Assembly: GCA_964539805.1 (NCBI GenBank)
Contig: CAZIKN010000014.1
Coordinates: 1 to 64,000, forward strand
Reading direction: 5' to 3'
Length of the DNA: 64,000 nt
DNA from: M3007 sp964539805
GTDB taxonomy: Bacteria > Bacteroidota > Bacteroidia > Chitinophagales > Saprospiraceae
A program made the translations under genes and the position numbers. Shown piece by piece: positions 8,868 through 17,053 of this stretch. The notes below the pieces were generated by a model. The model had not been told where the DNA came from. It worked only from the letters and a program-made list of their open reading frames with translations, and ran no database searches. Numbering within the stretch: position 1 is the first letter of the stretch; each line of letters opens with the position of its first letter.

Positions 8868-10784
8868 TTATCCGAGTTGTTCCAAGGCGCGTTCCCATTC
8901 GTTATACACAACATCAAGTTCTGTTTTCAAATCGCCATACTTTTTCATTTCCGTATCAGAGCCGGGTTTGTTGAAAAACTCAGGGTCAACCATTTTGTTT
9001 TCATAGCGTTTGATTTCCTGTTCCAGTTCACTGATGCGTTTTTCGTGCTTTTGGACCAAGCGATGCAGGTTTTTCTTTTCATCAGCGCTGAGCACGGGCA
9101 CTCCATTGTCAGAGGGGGCAACTCCACCACCTTTATTGCTGCTTGGGGTGGATTTTTCCACGTCACGCATATTGTCCAATTGGCGTTTTTCCAAAAAATA
9201 GTTGATATCGCCGAGGTACTCTTTCAGATGGCCATCCCTGAACTCAATGGTTCTGTTGGTAAGGCCGGAGAGAAATTCGCGGTCGTGGCTCACAACAAGC
9301 AAGGTGCCGTTGTAGTCCAACAGGGCTTGTTTTAATACATCTTTGGACAGCATATCCAGGTGGTTGGTCGGCTCGTCAAGCAAGAGGAGGTTGAAGGGCC
9401 GCAACAACATACAGGCGAGCGCGAGGCGGGCGCGCTCACCACCGCTAAGCGCTGCCACTTTTTTATCCACATCCTGTCCGCTAAACAAAAAAGCCCCAAG
9501 GATGGCACGGAGTTTTGTCCGCATTTCTTCGGGCGAGTTGCGCTCCATGGTTTCCAACAGCGTAATCTTGGGGTCAAGGGTTTCTGCCTGGTTTTGGGCA
9601 TAATATCCTACGGTGACATTATGTCCCAAAGAGATATTGCCGCCGGTGGCGGGTTCCTGTCCTATGAGCATTTTGGCGAGGGTAGTTTTGCCCTGGCCAT
9701 TTTGGCCGACAAAAGCCACCCGATCTCCTCTGAGTATTTGAAAATCAACACTTTCCAATACCCTTAAATTGCCATATCGCTTGCTGGCGCGTTCTGCTTT
9801 GGCGGTTACTTCTCCACTTCGAGGGGCATCCGGGAATCGGATGCGCATGGTGGAGGTATCCATGTCATCTATTTCTATACGCTCCATCTTGTCCAATTGC
9901 TTTTGCATGCTTTGGGCCATTTTGGTCTTGGTGGCTTTAGCCATAAAACGGTTGATGGTGCGTTCGCGGTCAGCGATGATGCGTTGCTGGTTTTCGTAAG
10001 CATTTTGCATTTGTTCGCGGCGCTCCGAGCTGAGTTCCACGTATTTGCTGTACGGGGCCTTGTAGTCATGTATCTTGCCCAAGGATATTTCTGCTGTTCG
10101 GTTGGTTACATTATCCAAAAAACGGCGGTCGTGACTGATAACGATGAGCATTCCAGGATAGTTGTTAAGCCAGCTTTCGAGCCATAGTATGCTTTCAATA
10201 TCCAGGTGGTTTGTCGGCTCGTCCAGCAAAAGCAGGTCGGGGCGGCGAAGCAGCATTTTGGCCAATTCAATCCGCATTTGCCAACCTCCTGAAAATTCAT
10301 CGGTAAGGCGGTTCATGTCAGAGGGCTGAAAGCCAAGGCCGCCCAGCACTTTTTCTGCATCTGCTTGTGTGGTAGCGCTGCCCATGTGGTGGAGGTGCTC
10401 GGTTACGTCGCTCATTTGCTCAATTAGTTTGGCATAAGCATCGGATTCGTAATCGTCACGTATGGTCAGTTCTTGCTCTATGCGATGCAGTTCATTTTCC
10501 AGCGCGTTGATCTCCGCAAAAGCGGTCATGGTTTCTTCAATGACGGTTTTGCCCTTGGGCAAAAGCATATCCTGGTGCAGGTAGCCAAGGGTAAAGTGTG
10601 ATGGGCATACCACATCACCTTCCTGAGGCGACATTTCGCCGGCAATGATCTTGAGCAGGGTGGATTTGCCCGCGCCGTTGCGCCCAACCAGGCCGACCCG
10701 CTCGCCGGGTTTTAGGACAAAATTGACGCTGTCAAGCAAAATACGATTGCCGTATTGGATATAAATATTGGAGAGAGAGAGCAT
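8868..10784 (-). CDS. ABC-F family ATPase (ribosome-associated)
   Basis: 638 residues with two ABC cassettes and no membrane segment. Cassette 1: GRNGAGKS (residues 34-41), signature FSGGWQMR, Walker B LLLLDEPTNHLD. Cassette 2: GQNGQGKTTLAK, LSGGERARLAL, LLLLDEPTNHLD. A charged linker (MAKATKTKMAQSMQKQLDKM) lies between them, as in ABC-F proteins that enter the ribosomal E site. A C-terminal Lys/Glu-rich coiled coil of about 70 residues (KNLHRLVQKHEKRISELEQ) is of the Uup/YdiF kind. It likely helps stalled or difficult translation; antibiotic resistance is possible but not indicated. Its promoter at 10901-10934 overlaps the upstream terminator. Confidence 0.92.
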   Translation of the reverse strand: MLSLSNIYIQYGNRILLDSVNFVLKPGERVGLVGRNGAGKSTLLKIIAGEMSPQEGDVVCPSHFTLGYLHQDMLLPKGKTVIEETMTAFAEINALENELHRIEQELTIRDDYESDAYAKLIEQMSDVTEHLHHMGSATTQADAEKVLGGLGFQPSDMNRLTDEFSGGWQMRIELAKMLLRRPDLLLLDEPTNHLDIESILWLESWLNNYPGMLIVISHDRRFLDNVTNRTAEISLGKIHDYKAPYSKYVELSSERREQMQNAYENQQRIIADRERTINRFMAKATKTKMAQSMQKQLDKMERIEIDDMDTSTMRIRFPDAPRSGEVTAKAERASKRYGNLRVLESVDFQILRGDRVAFVGQNGQGKTTLAKMLIGQEPATGGNISLGHNVTVGYYAQNQAETLDPKITLLETMERNSPEEMRTKLRAILGAFLFSGQDVDKKVAALSGGERARLALACMLLRPFNLLLLDEPTNHLDMLSKDVLKQALLDYNGTLLVVSHDREFLSGLTNRTIEFRDGHLKEYLGDINYFLEKRQLDNMRDVEKSTPSSNKGGGVAPSDNGVPVLSADEKKNLHRLVQKHEKRISELEQEIKRYENKMVDPEFFNKPGSDTEMKKYGDLKTELDVVYNEWERALEQLG

Positions 10785-10900
10785 GAATGTGACTAGAATA
10801 ATGGGCTGCGCAAAAATATTGACTTCGTTTTAATGTACTGATTTTCAGTATTTTAAAAATATTAATGCGTGTTAGAGCCTGATTTTTATAAAAAAGCACG

Positions 10901-10934
10901 CAAAGGTAGTACAAAAAAAAGCGACACATTCAAA
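10901..10934 (-). promoter_or_regulatory. Promoter of the ABC-F gene
   Basis: On the minus strand TTTG (10934-10931), a 22-base spacer and TACCTTTG (10908-10901) match the Bacteroidota consensus. The -33 element falls inside the loop of the terminator-like hairpin at 10913-10947. Confidence 0.6.
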
Positions 10935-10947
10935 TTGTGGCGCTTTT
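10913..10947 (-). terminator. Intrinsic terminator downstream of the cytochrome c gene
   Basis: Read on the minus strand, an 11-bp stem with one mismatch (AAAAGCGCCAC pairing with GTGTCGCTTTT), a 9-base loop and a run of eight T lie about 115 bases after the cytochrome stop. The structure ends directly before the ABC-F -7 box. Confidence 0.6.
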
Positions 10948-11061
10948 CTCTGTATTGCTTTAGATAAAATTAGAAGTCGTAAGCTCCCACGTACAGCAGC
11001 TAAGTGTAAATGGATATCGTTGCCTTTTATTTCACCAACAAGTCCGATGTTGGCCAATGGC

Positions 11062-12039
11062 TTATTCTTTGGGCTGATAACGCGCTACGGCATTTTTGAT
11101 GGGCGGTATGGTCTGCAAGTAGGCCCAAATGGCGTCCACCTCTGTATCACTAAGGGTAGTATGCGGAAACATAGGGTAGTGCAGCGGCCCTCCCTTTGGG
11201 TTTTTCCCATACTTGACGGCTTCGCGGAATTGTTCTTTGGTCCAGTAGCCTATGCCAGTTTCTTTATCTGTGGTTATATTGGCCGAAGGCACTAATTCAC
11301 CTTTCATATTGAGCATAGGATTGCCGCCGCCATAAAATCCGAGGCTTTTTTCGGGATGGAGTGGGTCTTGTTTGGTAAAATCGGCTGAGTGACAGGCATA
11401 GCAAGCGCAAAGGGCATCTGCTACATATTTACCGAGAGCGAGGGTATTGCTGGTGTCCGGCATGTCAATAGGTGCAGTAGGCAACGGGGGTGGGAAAATG
11501 GCCACGTTGGACAGGAATTTAATGAGCAAATTGTATTGATTGGGAGGGTATTCCTGCGGCGCAGCAGCCAGGAGCGGGTCTTCAGAGCGCAGCCAGGCGA
11601 TGATACTCTGCACATCTTCATCGGCCATAAGCGGGAATTTTGGCATAAAGGGCGGTGCCCAGGAGCCATCTTTTCGGATGCCCGTTCGCAGGAAATAATA
11701 AAGTTCGCCGTCCGTCCACGCGCCAATACCATGTACAGGATCCTGTGTAATGTTGTAAGAGCCAGCTTTGCCGAGTTCAGCCGGGATATCGGGCATGGGG
11801 CGTCCGGTGAGTTTGCCGGTGGCCTCGTCTTTGTGGCATTCATTGCAGAGCAGGCTGGCAATTTTTGCACCGCGTGCGATGCGGAGGCTGTCGGGCTGCA
11901 CCTTGAGGTTCAGGATGTCATCTGTGGGGGCATAGGCGTATGTGGGGATGCCTTTAGTGTAAAAATAAGTGGCCACCAGAATGGCCAACAGGGCAATAGC
12001 GGCAAGGCTAAAGGCGAGAATTTTGAATAAGCGGTTCAT
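11062..12039 (-). CDS. Membrane-anchored di-heme cytochrome c
   Basis: 325 residues. An N-terminal helix (LFKILAFSLAAIALLAILVATYFY) anchors the protein with its bulk in the periplasm. Two class I cytochrome c domains follow, each with a CxxCH heme site: CNECH at residues 65-69 and CYACH at 213-217, with candidate axial methionines in APPFMPKFP and LHYPMFPHT. The domain order resembles small membrane cytochromes that pass electrons to oxidases or alcohol/sugar dehydrogenases. It stands alone between a PhzF gene and an ABC-F gene, so its partner is not shown by context. Confidence 0.88.
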   Translation of the reverse strand: MNRLFKILAFSLAAIALLAILVATYFYTKGIPTYAYAPTDDILNLKVQPDSLRIARGAKIASLLCNECHKDEATGKLTGRPMPDIPAELGKAGSYNITQDPVHGIGAWTDGELYYFLRTGIRKDGSWAPPFMPKFPLMADEDVQSIIAWLRSEDPLLAAAPQEYPPNQYNLLIKFLSNVAIFPPPLPTAPIDMPDTSNTLALGKYVADALCACYACHSADFTKQDPLHPEKSLGFYGGGNPMLNMKGELVPSANITTDKETGIGYWTKEQFREAVKYGKNPKGGPLHYPMFPHTTLSDTEVDAIWAYLQTIPPIKNAVARYQPKE

Positions 12040-12095
12040 AACACAATAATATGATTTTGGTGTAATTACGAAGTTGGCGTCGTTTTGGATTTACA

Positions 12096-12884
12096 CTATT
12101 CCGTCCAGAGCTGTCCTGTCGAGTAGGTTTTTGCAGCACCGCTGATCCATACCCTGCCTCCTTTATCCTCACAATAAAGGTGACCGACCCGATCGGACAA
12201 TTGGCGTGCCTTAAGGGTCTTTTTGCCCAATCTCCGGGCCCAAAAGGGGATTAAGGAACAATGAGCGGAGCCGGTAACAGGGTCTTCCAAAATAGAAGCC
12301 TGGGGTGTAAAAAACCTGGATACGAAGTCACAGTCCTCGCCTTTTGCCGTGACTATCACTCCGCCGGGGTCAAGGTTTATCTGGTCAAACCGATGCCTGT
12401 CTATTTTGAGGTTTTTTATATCCTGTTCCTGTGAGTATACCAGAAGATAGTCGCGTGATTTGTAAACCTCATCTGGTTTGATGTTCAGGGCATCTTCGAT
12501 TTCGGGCGGAAGGGTGTCCGCCACGGGCATTCTTGATGGGAAATCCAATTTATATATTCCGTTATCCTCTTCCACGATCAAATCGCCGCTCAAGGTTTCA
12601 AATATTATGCTTTTTTGGGGATAATGGAGTATTGTTTTCAAGCAATGGGCCGCAGCAAGTGTAGCATGGCCACACAGGTCCATTTCGATCTCAGGTGTAA
12701 ACCACCGCAGCTGAATTTTATCGCCATTGTCCACAAAAAAGGCCGTTTCGGCTACGGCGTTCTCCTGTGCAATCTTGCGCAAAAGATCGTCTGATAGCCA
12801 TTCGTTTAGCGGGACAACACAAGCAGGGTTCCCTCCGAATACCTTGTCTGTAAAGGCATCAATTTGATAAAGTTCTAATTTCAT
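12096..12884 (-). CDS. PhzF family isomerase/epimerase
   Basis: 262 residues, the usual family length. Typical landmarks: YQIDAFTDKVFGGNPACVVPL at the start, NAVAETAFFV with the catalytic glutamate, RWFTPEIEMDLCGHATLAAAH (the DlCGHATLA signature), and FFTPQASILEDPVTGSAHCSL in the second half. PhzF proteins are two-domain diaminopimelate-epimerase-fold enzymes; the Glu in the AETAFF segment is the acid/base in PhzF itself. No phenazine genes are near, so a small-metabolite isomerase role is more likely than phenazine synthesis. Confidence 0.92.
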   Translation of the reverse strand: MKLELYQIDAFTDKVFGGNPACVVPLNEWLSDDLLRKIAQENAVAETAFFVDNGDKIQLRWFTPEIEMDLCGHATLAAAHCLKTILHYPQKSIIFETLSGDLIVEEDNGIYKLDFPSRMPVADTLPPEIEDALNIKPDEVYKSRDYLLVYSQEQDIKNLKIDRHRFDQINLDPGGVIVTAKGEDCDFVSRFFTPQASILEDPVTGSAHCSLIPFWARRLGKKTLKARQLSDRVGHLYCEDKGGRVWISGAAKTYSTGQLWTE

Positions 12885-13095
12885 GTAAGGATCAGATTCG
12901 TGCAGATGTAGTCAGTGCTGTCAGCGATGAATATATCTTGCAATTTCAAAGTTTTATGTCAGCAATTTCAAAATCACGATTAAGGCTTCAATCACTAACG
13001 GGAAAGTCAACAGCAGCACGCTCATTTATGGCGGGTAAGAACCGCAAACCCGGACGCATTACCAGGTGCCAGGTTGGAATGGTATCGCCTAAGGC

Positions 13096-13467
13096 TTACC
13101 TGTGCTGATCAATAAGTATGTTATTTCCATCAGGATCCGTCAAGGTAATGTGCGCCGGGCCACTGGTGTTTTCATCGGCTTCTGTTGTCAATGGGATTCC
13201 ACAATTTTTAAGATGCTGCTGGATTGCCCTTACATCATCAAATTCGTCTAAGTTTTGGGCATTTTCATCCCATCCAGGGTTAAAGGTGATGACATTTTTA
13301 TCAAACATTCCTTCAAACAAGCCAATAATTGACTTTTCGTTTTTCAGGATTAACCATTTGTGGGTAATGTTGCCACCCAAGATGCTAAAGCCCAAATTTT
13401 CATAAAATTCTTTTGACTTCTGAATGTCCTTTACGGCAAGACTGATGGAAAAGGCACCTAATTTCAT
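13096..13467 (-). CDS. VOC (glyoxalase/bleomycin resistance-like) protein
   Basis: 123 residues from ATG 13467, where the family start MKLGAFSISLAVKDIQKSKEFY lies; the longer frame adds 11 unrelated residues. It contains one vicinal-oxygen-chelate unit pair: SLAVKDIQKSKEFYENLGF, then the C-terminal PAHITLTDPDGNNILIDQ. Of the usual metal ligands one His is present in AHITL and a Glu equivalent is not obvious, so metal binding is uncertain. Such small proteins act as lyases, dioxygenases or drug binders; no substrate can be named. A TACTTTTG box (13505-13498) precedes it. Confidence 0.8.
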   Translation of the reverse strand: MKLGAFSISLAVKDIQKSKEFYENLGFSILGGNITHKWLILKNEKSIIGLFEGMFDKNVITFNPGWDENAQNLDEFDDVRAIQQHLKNCGIPLTTEADENTSGPAHITLTDPDGNNILIDQHR

Positions 13468-13578
13468 AATGTTGCTTTGTTTTATTAATTTGTTAGGCAA
13501 AAGTACGAATTTCAGACGATCCGCTCGCGGTCGTCAGACAGCTTTACCGGGGAATCTTTACCGTATTGGTCAGATGCC

Positions 13579-14259
13579 CTACACCTTCACAATCTTAAAA
13601 TTAAAAGCCCCGCTCTGCGTAGCGCCATAAATACGCAGCCAAATCGGCAGAATGCTTTCTGTGCCGCGTGCGGTGCTGATATCGCCAAGGTCCAATATCT
13701 CACTGTTGCGCCAGCCAAAAGAATGCAAAAGGTCTTTTACCCTTGCCTTGGCAGCAGCATCATTGCCGCTCAGGAATACTGTGTGGTCTTCCTCGATCAT
13801 GCGAGGGTTGACCATCAGGCCGTTCCACATGGTGTTTAGGGTTTTGACGATATGGGCTGTTGGGAAAGCCTGTTGCAATACTTCGCCCAATGAATTGTCG
13901 TTGCTCACAAAAAGGGTAGGCGGAAAACCTTTGCTAAAATCGAGCGGATTGGTGATGTCCAATATGATTTTGCCCGCTAAGTTGCCCGCTGCGGACAAGG
14001 CTGCCTGCGCACCGTCGCCCTTGGTGGCCAAAACGATCAATTCGGCATCCTTTGCGGCATCGGCGTAAGCCTTAAGCCTTATGTCAGGGTTGGCTTGCAG
14101 GAACTCGCTCGCCGTCGGCGTACCTTGAACACCTTTGTTTTCTTTTGACAAGGTGGCATCTACATTTCGGGTGCCCATGGTCACGTTGTGTGACAAACCA
14201 GCCAAACGATTGGCCAGTGCCTGTCCGACGGAGCCGGTTCCAAAAACTGCTATTTTCAT
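13579..14259 (-). CDS. NADP oxidoreductase, coenzyme F420-dependent-like (NAD(P)-binding)
   Basis: 226 residues. Rossmann start MKIAVFGTGSVGQALANRLAG with GxGxxG, TMGTRNVDATLSK for the nucleotide phosphate, AELIVLATKGDGAQAAL, and KIILDITNPLDFSKGFPPTLFVSNDNSLGE, the pattern of the NADP_oxred/F420 reductase-like family (PF03807). KTLNTMWNGLMVNPR and the dinucleotide-independent C-terminal helix complete the fold. In non-F420 bacteria these are NADPH-dependent reductases of unknown substrate. It is divergent from an HxlR-type regulator, the usual arrangement for redox-stress-induced reductases. Confidence 0.88.
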   Translation of the reverse strand: MKIAVFGTGSVGQALANRLAGLSHNVTMGTRNVDATLSKENKGVQGTPTASEFLQANPDIRLKAYADAAKDAELIVLATKGDGAQAALSAAGNLAGKIILDITNPLDFSKGFPPTLFVSNDNSLGEVLQQAFPTAHIVKTLNTMWNGLMVNPRMIEEDHTVFLSGNDAAAKARVKDLLHSFGWRNSEILDLGDISTARGTESILPIWLRIYGATQSGAFNFKIVKV

Positions 14260-14304
14260 GTTTAAAAAAATTTGTGTTACATTAATAAATTCACTTTACT
14301 TTTG

Positions 14305-14357
14305 TACTTTACTGTAAAAAGTATAGCAAAGGTAGGGTCATAACTTTAAAAAATCAA
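14305..14357 (-). promoter_or_regulatory. Promoter and candidate HxlR operator of the reductase gene
   Basis: On the minus strand TTG (14357-14355), a 20-base spacer and TACCTTTG (14334-14327) form a good promoter. Directly downstream lies the dyad TACTTT-N7-AAAGTA (14305-14323), placed to block transcription if bound. The divergent HxlR-family gene starts at 14469, so it is the obvious candidate to bind here. Confidence 0.5.
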
Positions 14358-14468
14358 TATACTGTCAAGTTTAACAGCAGTTGTTGTTTTTGAAACCGGT
14401 CCTGATTTTCAATACATTAGGAAAAATTATCTTGAAAAATATTTTCAAAAAGTCTAATCAACCCAAAA

Positions 14469-14858
14469 ATGGTTATCAACGGCGAAGAAAAAGTCATACT
14501 GTTGCACGGCGAAATCCATCACTGTGCACTGGATGTATCCATGCGTTTTATCGGCGGTAAATGGAAAACAGTGGTGCTGTGGTACTTGCGTACAGGGAAA
14601 AAGCGCTTTAGTGAAATCAAAAAACTGATCCCCGATATTACGGAAAAAATGCTCAGCCTACAACTTAAAGCGCTGGAGGAGGATGGTATTGTAAGCCGCA
14701 CCATCTATCCTGAAGTGCCGCCTCGTGTGGAGTATGAACTCACCGAGTTTGGCCAAACCATGATCCCTATGCTGGAGGCTATTGCGTTTTGGGGGCGAAA
14801 AACAGGACAAGAATTGGGCAAGGTGATGAACAAAGAAGAGGCAAAGGCGCTTTTTTGA
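14469..14858 (+). CDS. HxlR family transcriptional regulator
   Basis: 129 residues with the winged helix-turn-helix of the HxlR/YodB family: MRFIGGKWKTVVLWYLRTGKKRFSEIKKLIPDITEKMLS spans the recognition helices, followed by LKALEEDGIVSRTIYPEVPPRVEYELTEFG, the conserved wing. The conserved N-terminal cysteine (HHCALDV, residue about 19) that senses electrophiles in several members is present. It is divergent from the NADP reductase and likely controls it and itself. A T-rich tract after the stop could help termination. Confidence 0.9.
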   Translation: MVINGEEKVILLHGEIHHCALDVSMRFIGGKWKTVVLWYLRTGKKRFSEIKKLIPDITEKMLSLQLKALEEDGIVSRTIYPEVPPRVEYELTEFGQTMIPMLEAIAFWGRKTGQELGKVMNKEEAKALF

Positions 14859-14940
14859 AAAAAAACATGATGTTCGGATGATGAAACTTTACTGTTTTGA
14901 CTAAACATTTGCCCCATATTCCTACATCTTTCACTTCATT

Positions 14941-16026
14941 ATGCATCCCGAAAACGAGACAGCTGTCGAGGAAAAAATCAAACAACCCTGCCCCAACTGC
15001 GGAAAATCCATTTCTGCCAAGGCCAAGTTTTGTGCAGGGTGTGGTCAGAAACAGACGACGGGCAAGGTGTCCTTGTCCGAGATGTTGCGCCACCTGTGGG
15101 AAACAACCTTTCATCTGGATAACAAACTGTTTCGCACTGGGCGGCGCTTGCTGATTCCTGCCGAGCTGACCATGGAGTATTTCAATCGGCGGCACAAGCG
15201 TTATTTTCATCCCTTTCAGGTGTTTTTCCTTTCTCTTTTTGTTGTTTTTTTGTTGGTTTCAGTATTCAACAAAAGCAAAACTTCTACTTTCCGAATATTC
15301 GAGATTTTTGGGGCGGGCAATCCTGAGTATGTAAAAGGGAAATTGGATATGTTGGCTGATCTGAAAGCCGAAAAGGACTCCTTGTCTGTCGGCTTGCAAG
15401 GCCAATTGCCCCAAGAATCCATAGACACTTTGCTGGCGCGGGTAGAAAAGGACATGAGCATAGGCCCCAAAGATAGCATTTCCTTCATGCTGATCACCAA
15501 TTCGGATGGCTCATCCATGCGTTTTTCCTCAAACGATCTGCTTCACATCTCATCTGATTCATTGATCCAACTGTATCAGGTTGAAGGCATCCTGAACCGC
15601 TTTGTATTGCGTCAAACAGTATCGGTATCGCTCAAACCAGACGAATTCAACCGCTATTGGGCTGGCAATCTGTCCTGGACCTTCTTGTTACTCAGCGTTG
15701 TGATGGCTTTCTGGCTGAAGTTATTGTACCGCCGAAGCGGGCATTACTACGTAGAGCATTTTGTTTTGATGCTCCATTTGCACGCGGGCCTTTTTATCAC
15801 CTTTAGCATTAGCCTGATCTTGAAAAAAGTATGTCATCTGCCCCAGCAAGTTATCCTCCTTAATGTGTTGTGGCTGCTGCTTGGCTTTTACATTGCTTTT
15901 AAGCGCTTCTACCAACAGCCGCATTGGAAAACCATGCTTAAATTGTTGATTTTCCATGTGTTGTACTTGATTTCATTTTTGGTGCTGCTCATTGGCAGCA
16001 TGGCTGCTGCACTGTTGTTGTTTTGA
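14941..16026 (+). CDS. DUF3667-type zinc-ribbon membrane protein
   Basis: 361 residues. The N-terminus carries a zinc ribbon with two CxxC knuckles (CPNCGKSIS ... CAGCGQKQ), then a helical region leading to TFHLDNKLFRTGRRLLIPAE and RHKRYFHPFQVFFLSLFVVFLLV, typical of DUF3667 proteins of Bacteroidota. A roughly 140-residue extracytoplasmic-looking insert follows, then four more hydrophobic segments. Function is unknown for the family. A paralog lies at 35551-36288. The ATG chosen directly follows a short spacer after the HxlR gene; co-transcription is possible. Confidence 0.7.
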   Translation: MHPENETAVEEKIKQPCPNCGKSISAKAKFCAGCGQKQTTGKVSLSEMLRHLWETTFHLDNKLFRTGRRLLIPAELTMEYFNRRHKRYFHPFQVFFLSLFVVFLLVSVFNKSKTSTFRIFEIFGAGNPEYVKGKLDMLADLKAEKDSLSVGLQGQLPQESIDTLLARVEKDMSIGPKDSISFMLITNSDGSSMRFSSNDLLHISSDSLIQLYQVEGILNRFVLRQTVSVSLKPDEFNRYWAGNLSWTFLLLSVVMAFWLKLLYRRSGHYYVEHFVLMLHLHAGLFITFSISLILKKVCHLPQQVILLNVLWLLLGFYIAFKRFYQQPHWKTMLKLLIFHVLYLISFLVLLIGSMAAALLLF

Positions 16027-16083
16027 GGCCAGTAAATCGGGATTCCATCCATCTGTGTTTGAAAATCTGTTTCATCTGTGACC

Positions 16084-16983
16084 CTATACACCCGGGTTGG
16101 ACACCCCCGTCCGCAAATGCGCCCTTTGGGCAAAAAAAGCCATCAAAGCAGTGGTATAGGCATCCGTACTGCAAAGGCTGAGCAGATCTGCGGAAGCCTT
16201 GCGGAAGTAGGATTCCGTGCGGTTCAGGCGGGCATCAAACGCTGCGGTATAAGCCCGGCGCAGATTGGGGTCAGTGGTGTCCACCCAGTGGCGGGCACCG
16301 GTTTCGGCATCCTGTACCTGGAGCAGGTTGACATCAGGCAGGCTGCGCTCGCGCGGGTCCCAGCAGAGGATACCAATGCAATCATGCCGTGAAGCAGTGA
16401 TGCGCAGGGCCTGTTCGTAGTTTTCGGCCATAAAATCGGACAAAATAAAGCATACGCTGCGTTTTTTCAGCACATTCCGAACGTACTGGAGCGCAGCGGC
16501 GAGGTTGGTACCCCGCTGTGCAGGCTGAACGTTCAGTAATTCCCGAATGATGCGCAGCGTATGCTGCCTGTCTTTTTTGGGTGGGATAAACAAGAGCGGT
16601 TTGTCCGCAAACAACAGCAAACCCACTTTGTCATTGTTGCCGGCGGCCGAAAAAGCCAGCACGGCGCATATTTCCGTCAAAATTTCCTGTTTCCACTGGC
16701 CGGTGCTGCCAAAGAATGAGGAGCCGCTGATGTCCACCAAGAGCATAAGGGTGAGTTCGCGCTCTTCCTCATATACCTTAATGTAAGGTTCATTGCTGCG
16801 GGCCGTCACGTTCCAGTCAATATTGCGCACGTCATCACCAAACTGGTAGGGGCGCACCTCGCTGAAAGACATCCCCAGCCCTTTAAAGGCACTGTGATAG
16901 CCTCCGGTAAACAGGTTGCGGGTAAGTCGGCGGGTTTTGATCTCCACCTTCCTGACTTTTCTGATGAGTTCGGCTGCATCCAT
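16084..16983 (-). CDS. DUF58 domain protein (vWA-like)
   Basis: 299 residues. The N-terminal half has the strict DUF58 pattern GYHSAFKGLGMSFSEVRPYQ, GDDVRNIDWNVTARSNEPYI. It continues into a von Willebrand A fold with the metal-site motif LLVDISGSSFFG (DxSxS) and VGLLLFADKPLLFIPP. No membrane segment is present. In Bacteroidota such proteins work with MoxR AAA ATPases in complex maturation; no MoxR gene is adjacent here, though a DUF4129 gene lies at 37947. Upstream is the BlaR/BlaI-like pair in the same orientation, separated by 70 bases of 9-bp-period repeats. Confidence 0.88.
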   Translation of the reverse strand: MDAAELIRKVRKVEIKTRRLTRNLFTGGYHSAFKGLGMSFSEVRPYQFGDDVRNIDWNVTARSNEPYIKVYEEERELTLMLLVDISGSSFFGSTGQWKQEILTEICAVLAFSAAGNNDKVGLLLFADKPLLFIPPKKDRQHTLRIIRELLNVQPAQRGTNLAAALQYVRNVLKKRSVCFILSDFMAENYEQALRITASRHDCIGILCWDPRERSLPDVNLLQVQDAETGARHWVDTTDPNLRRAYTAAFDARLNRTESYFRKASADLLSLCSTDAYTTALMAFFAQRAHLRTGVSNPGV

Positions 16984-17046
16984 GACAGGGCAAAGTTAAC
17001 CCATGATTCGCATGATTTCCACGATTTCCCTGATTAGATTATAAAG
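16984..17046. repeat. Nine-base-period GATT repeat
   Basis: Between the DUF58 and M56 genes the sequence runs as GATTCGCAT, GATTTCCAC, GATTTCCCT, GATTAGATT: four consecutive 9-base units sharing GATT. Related words occur at 16040-16081 and 23960-24050, all intergenic. Confidence 0.55.
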
Positions 17047-17053
17047 ATCAACT

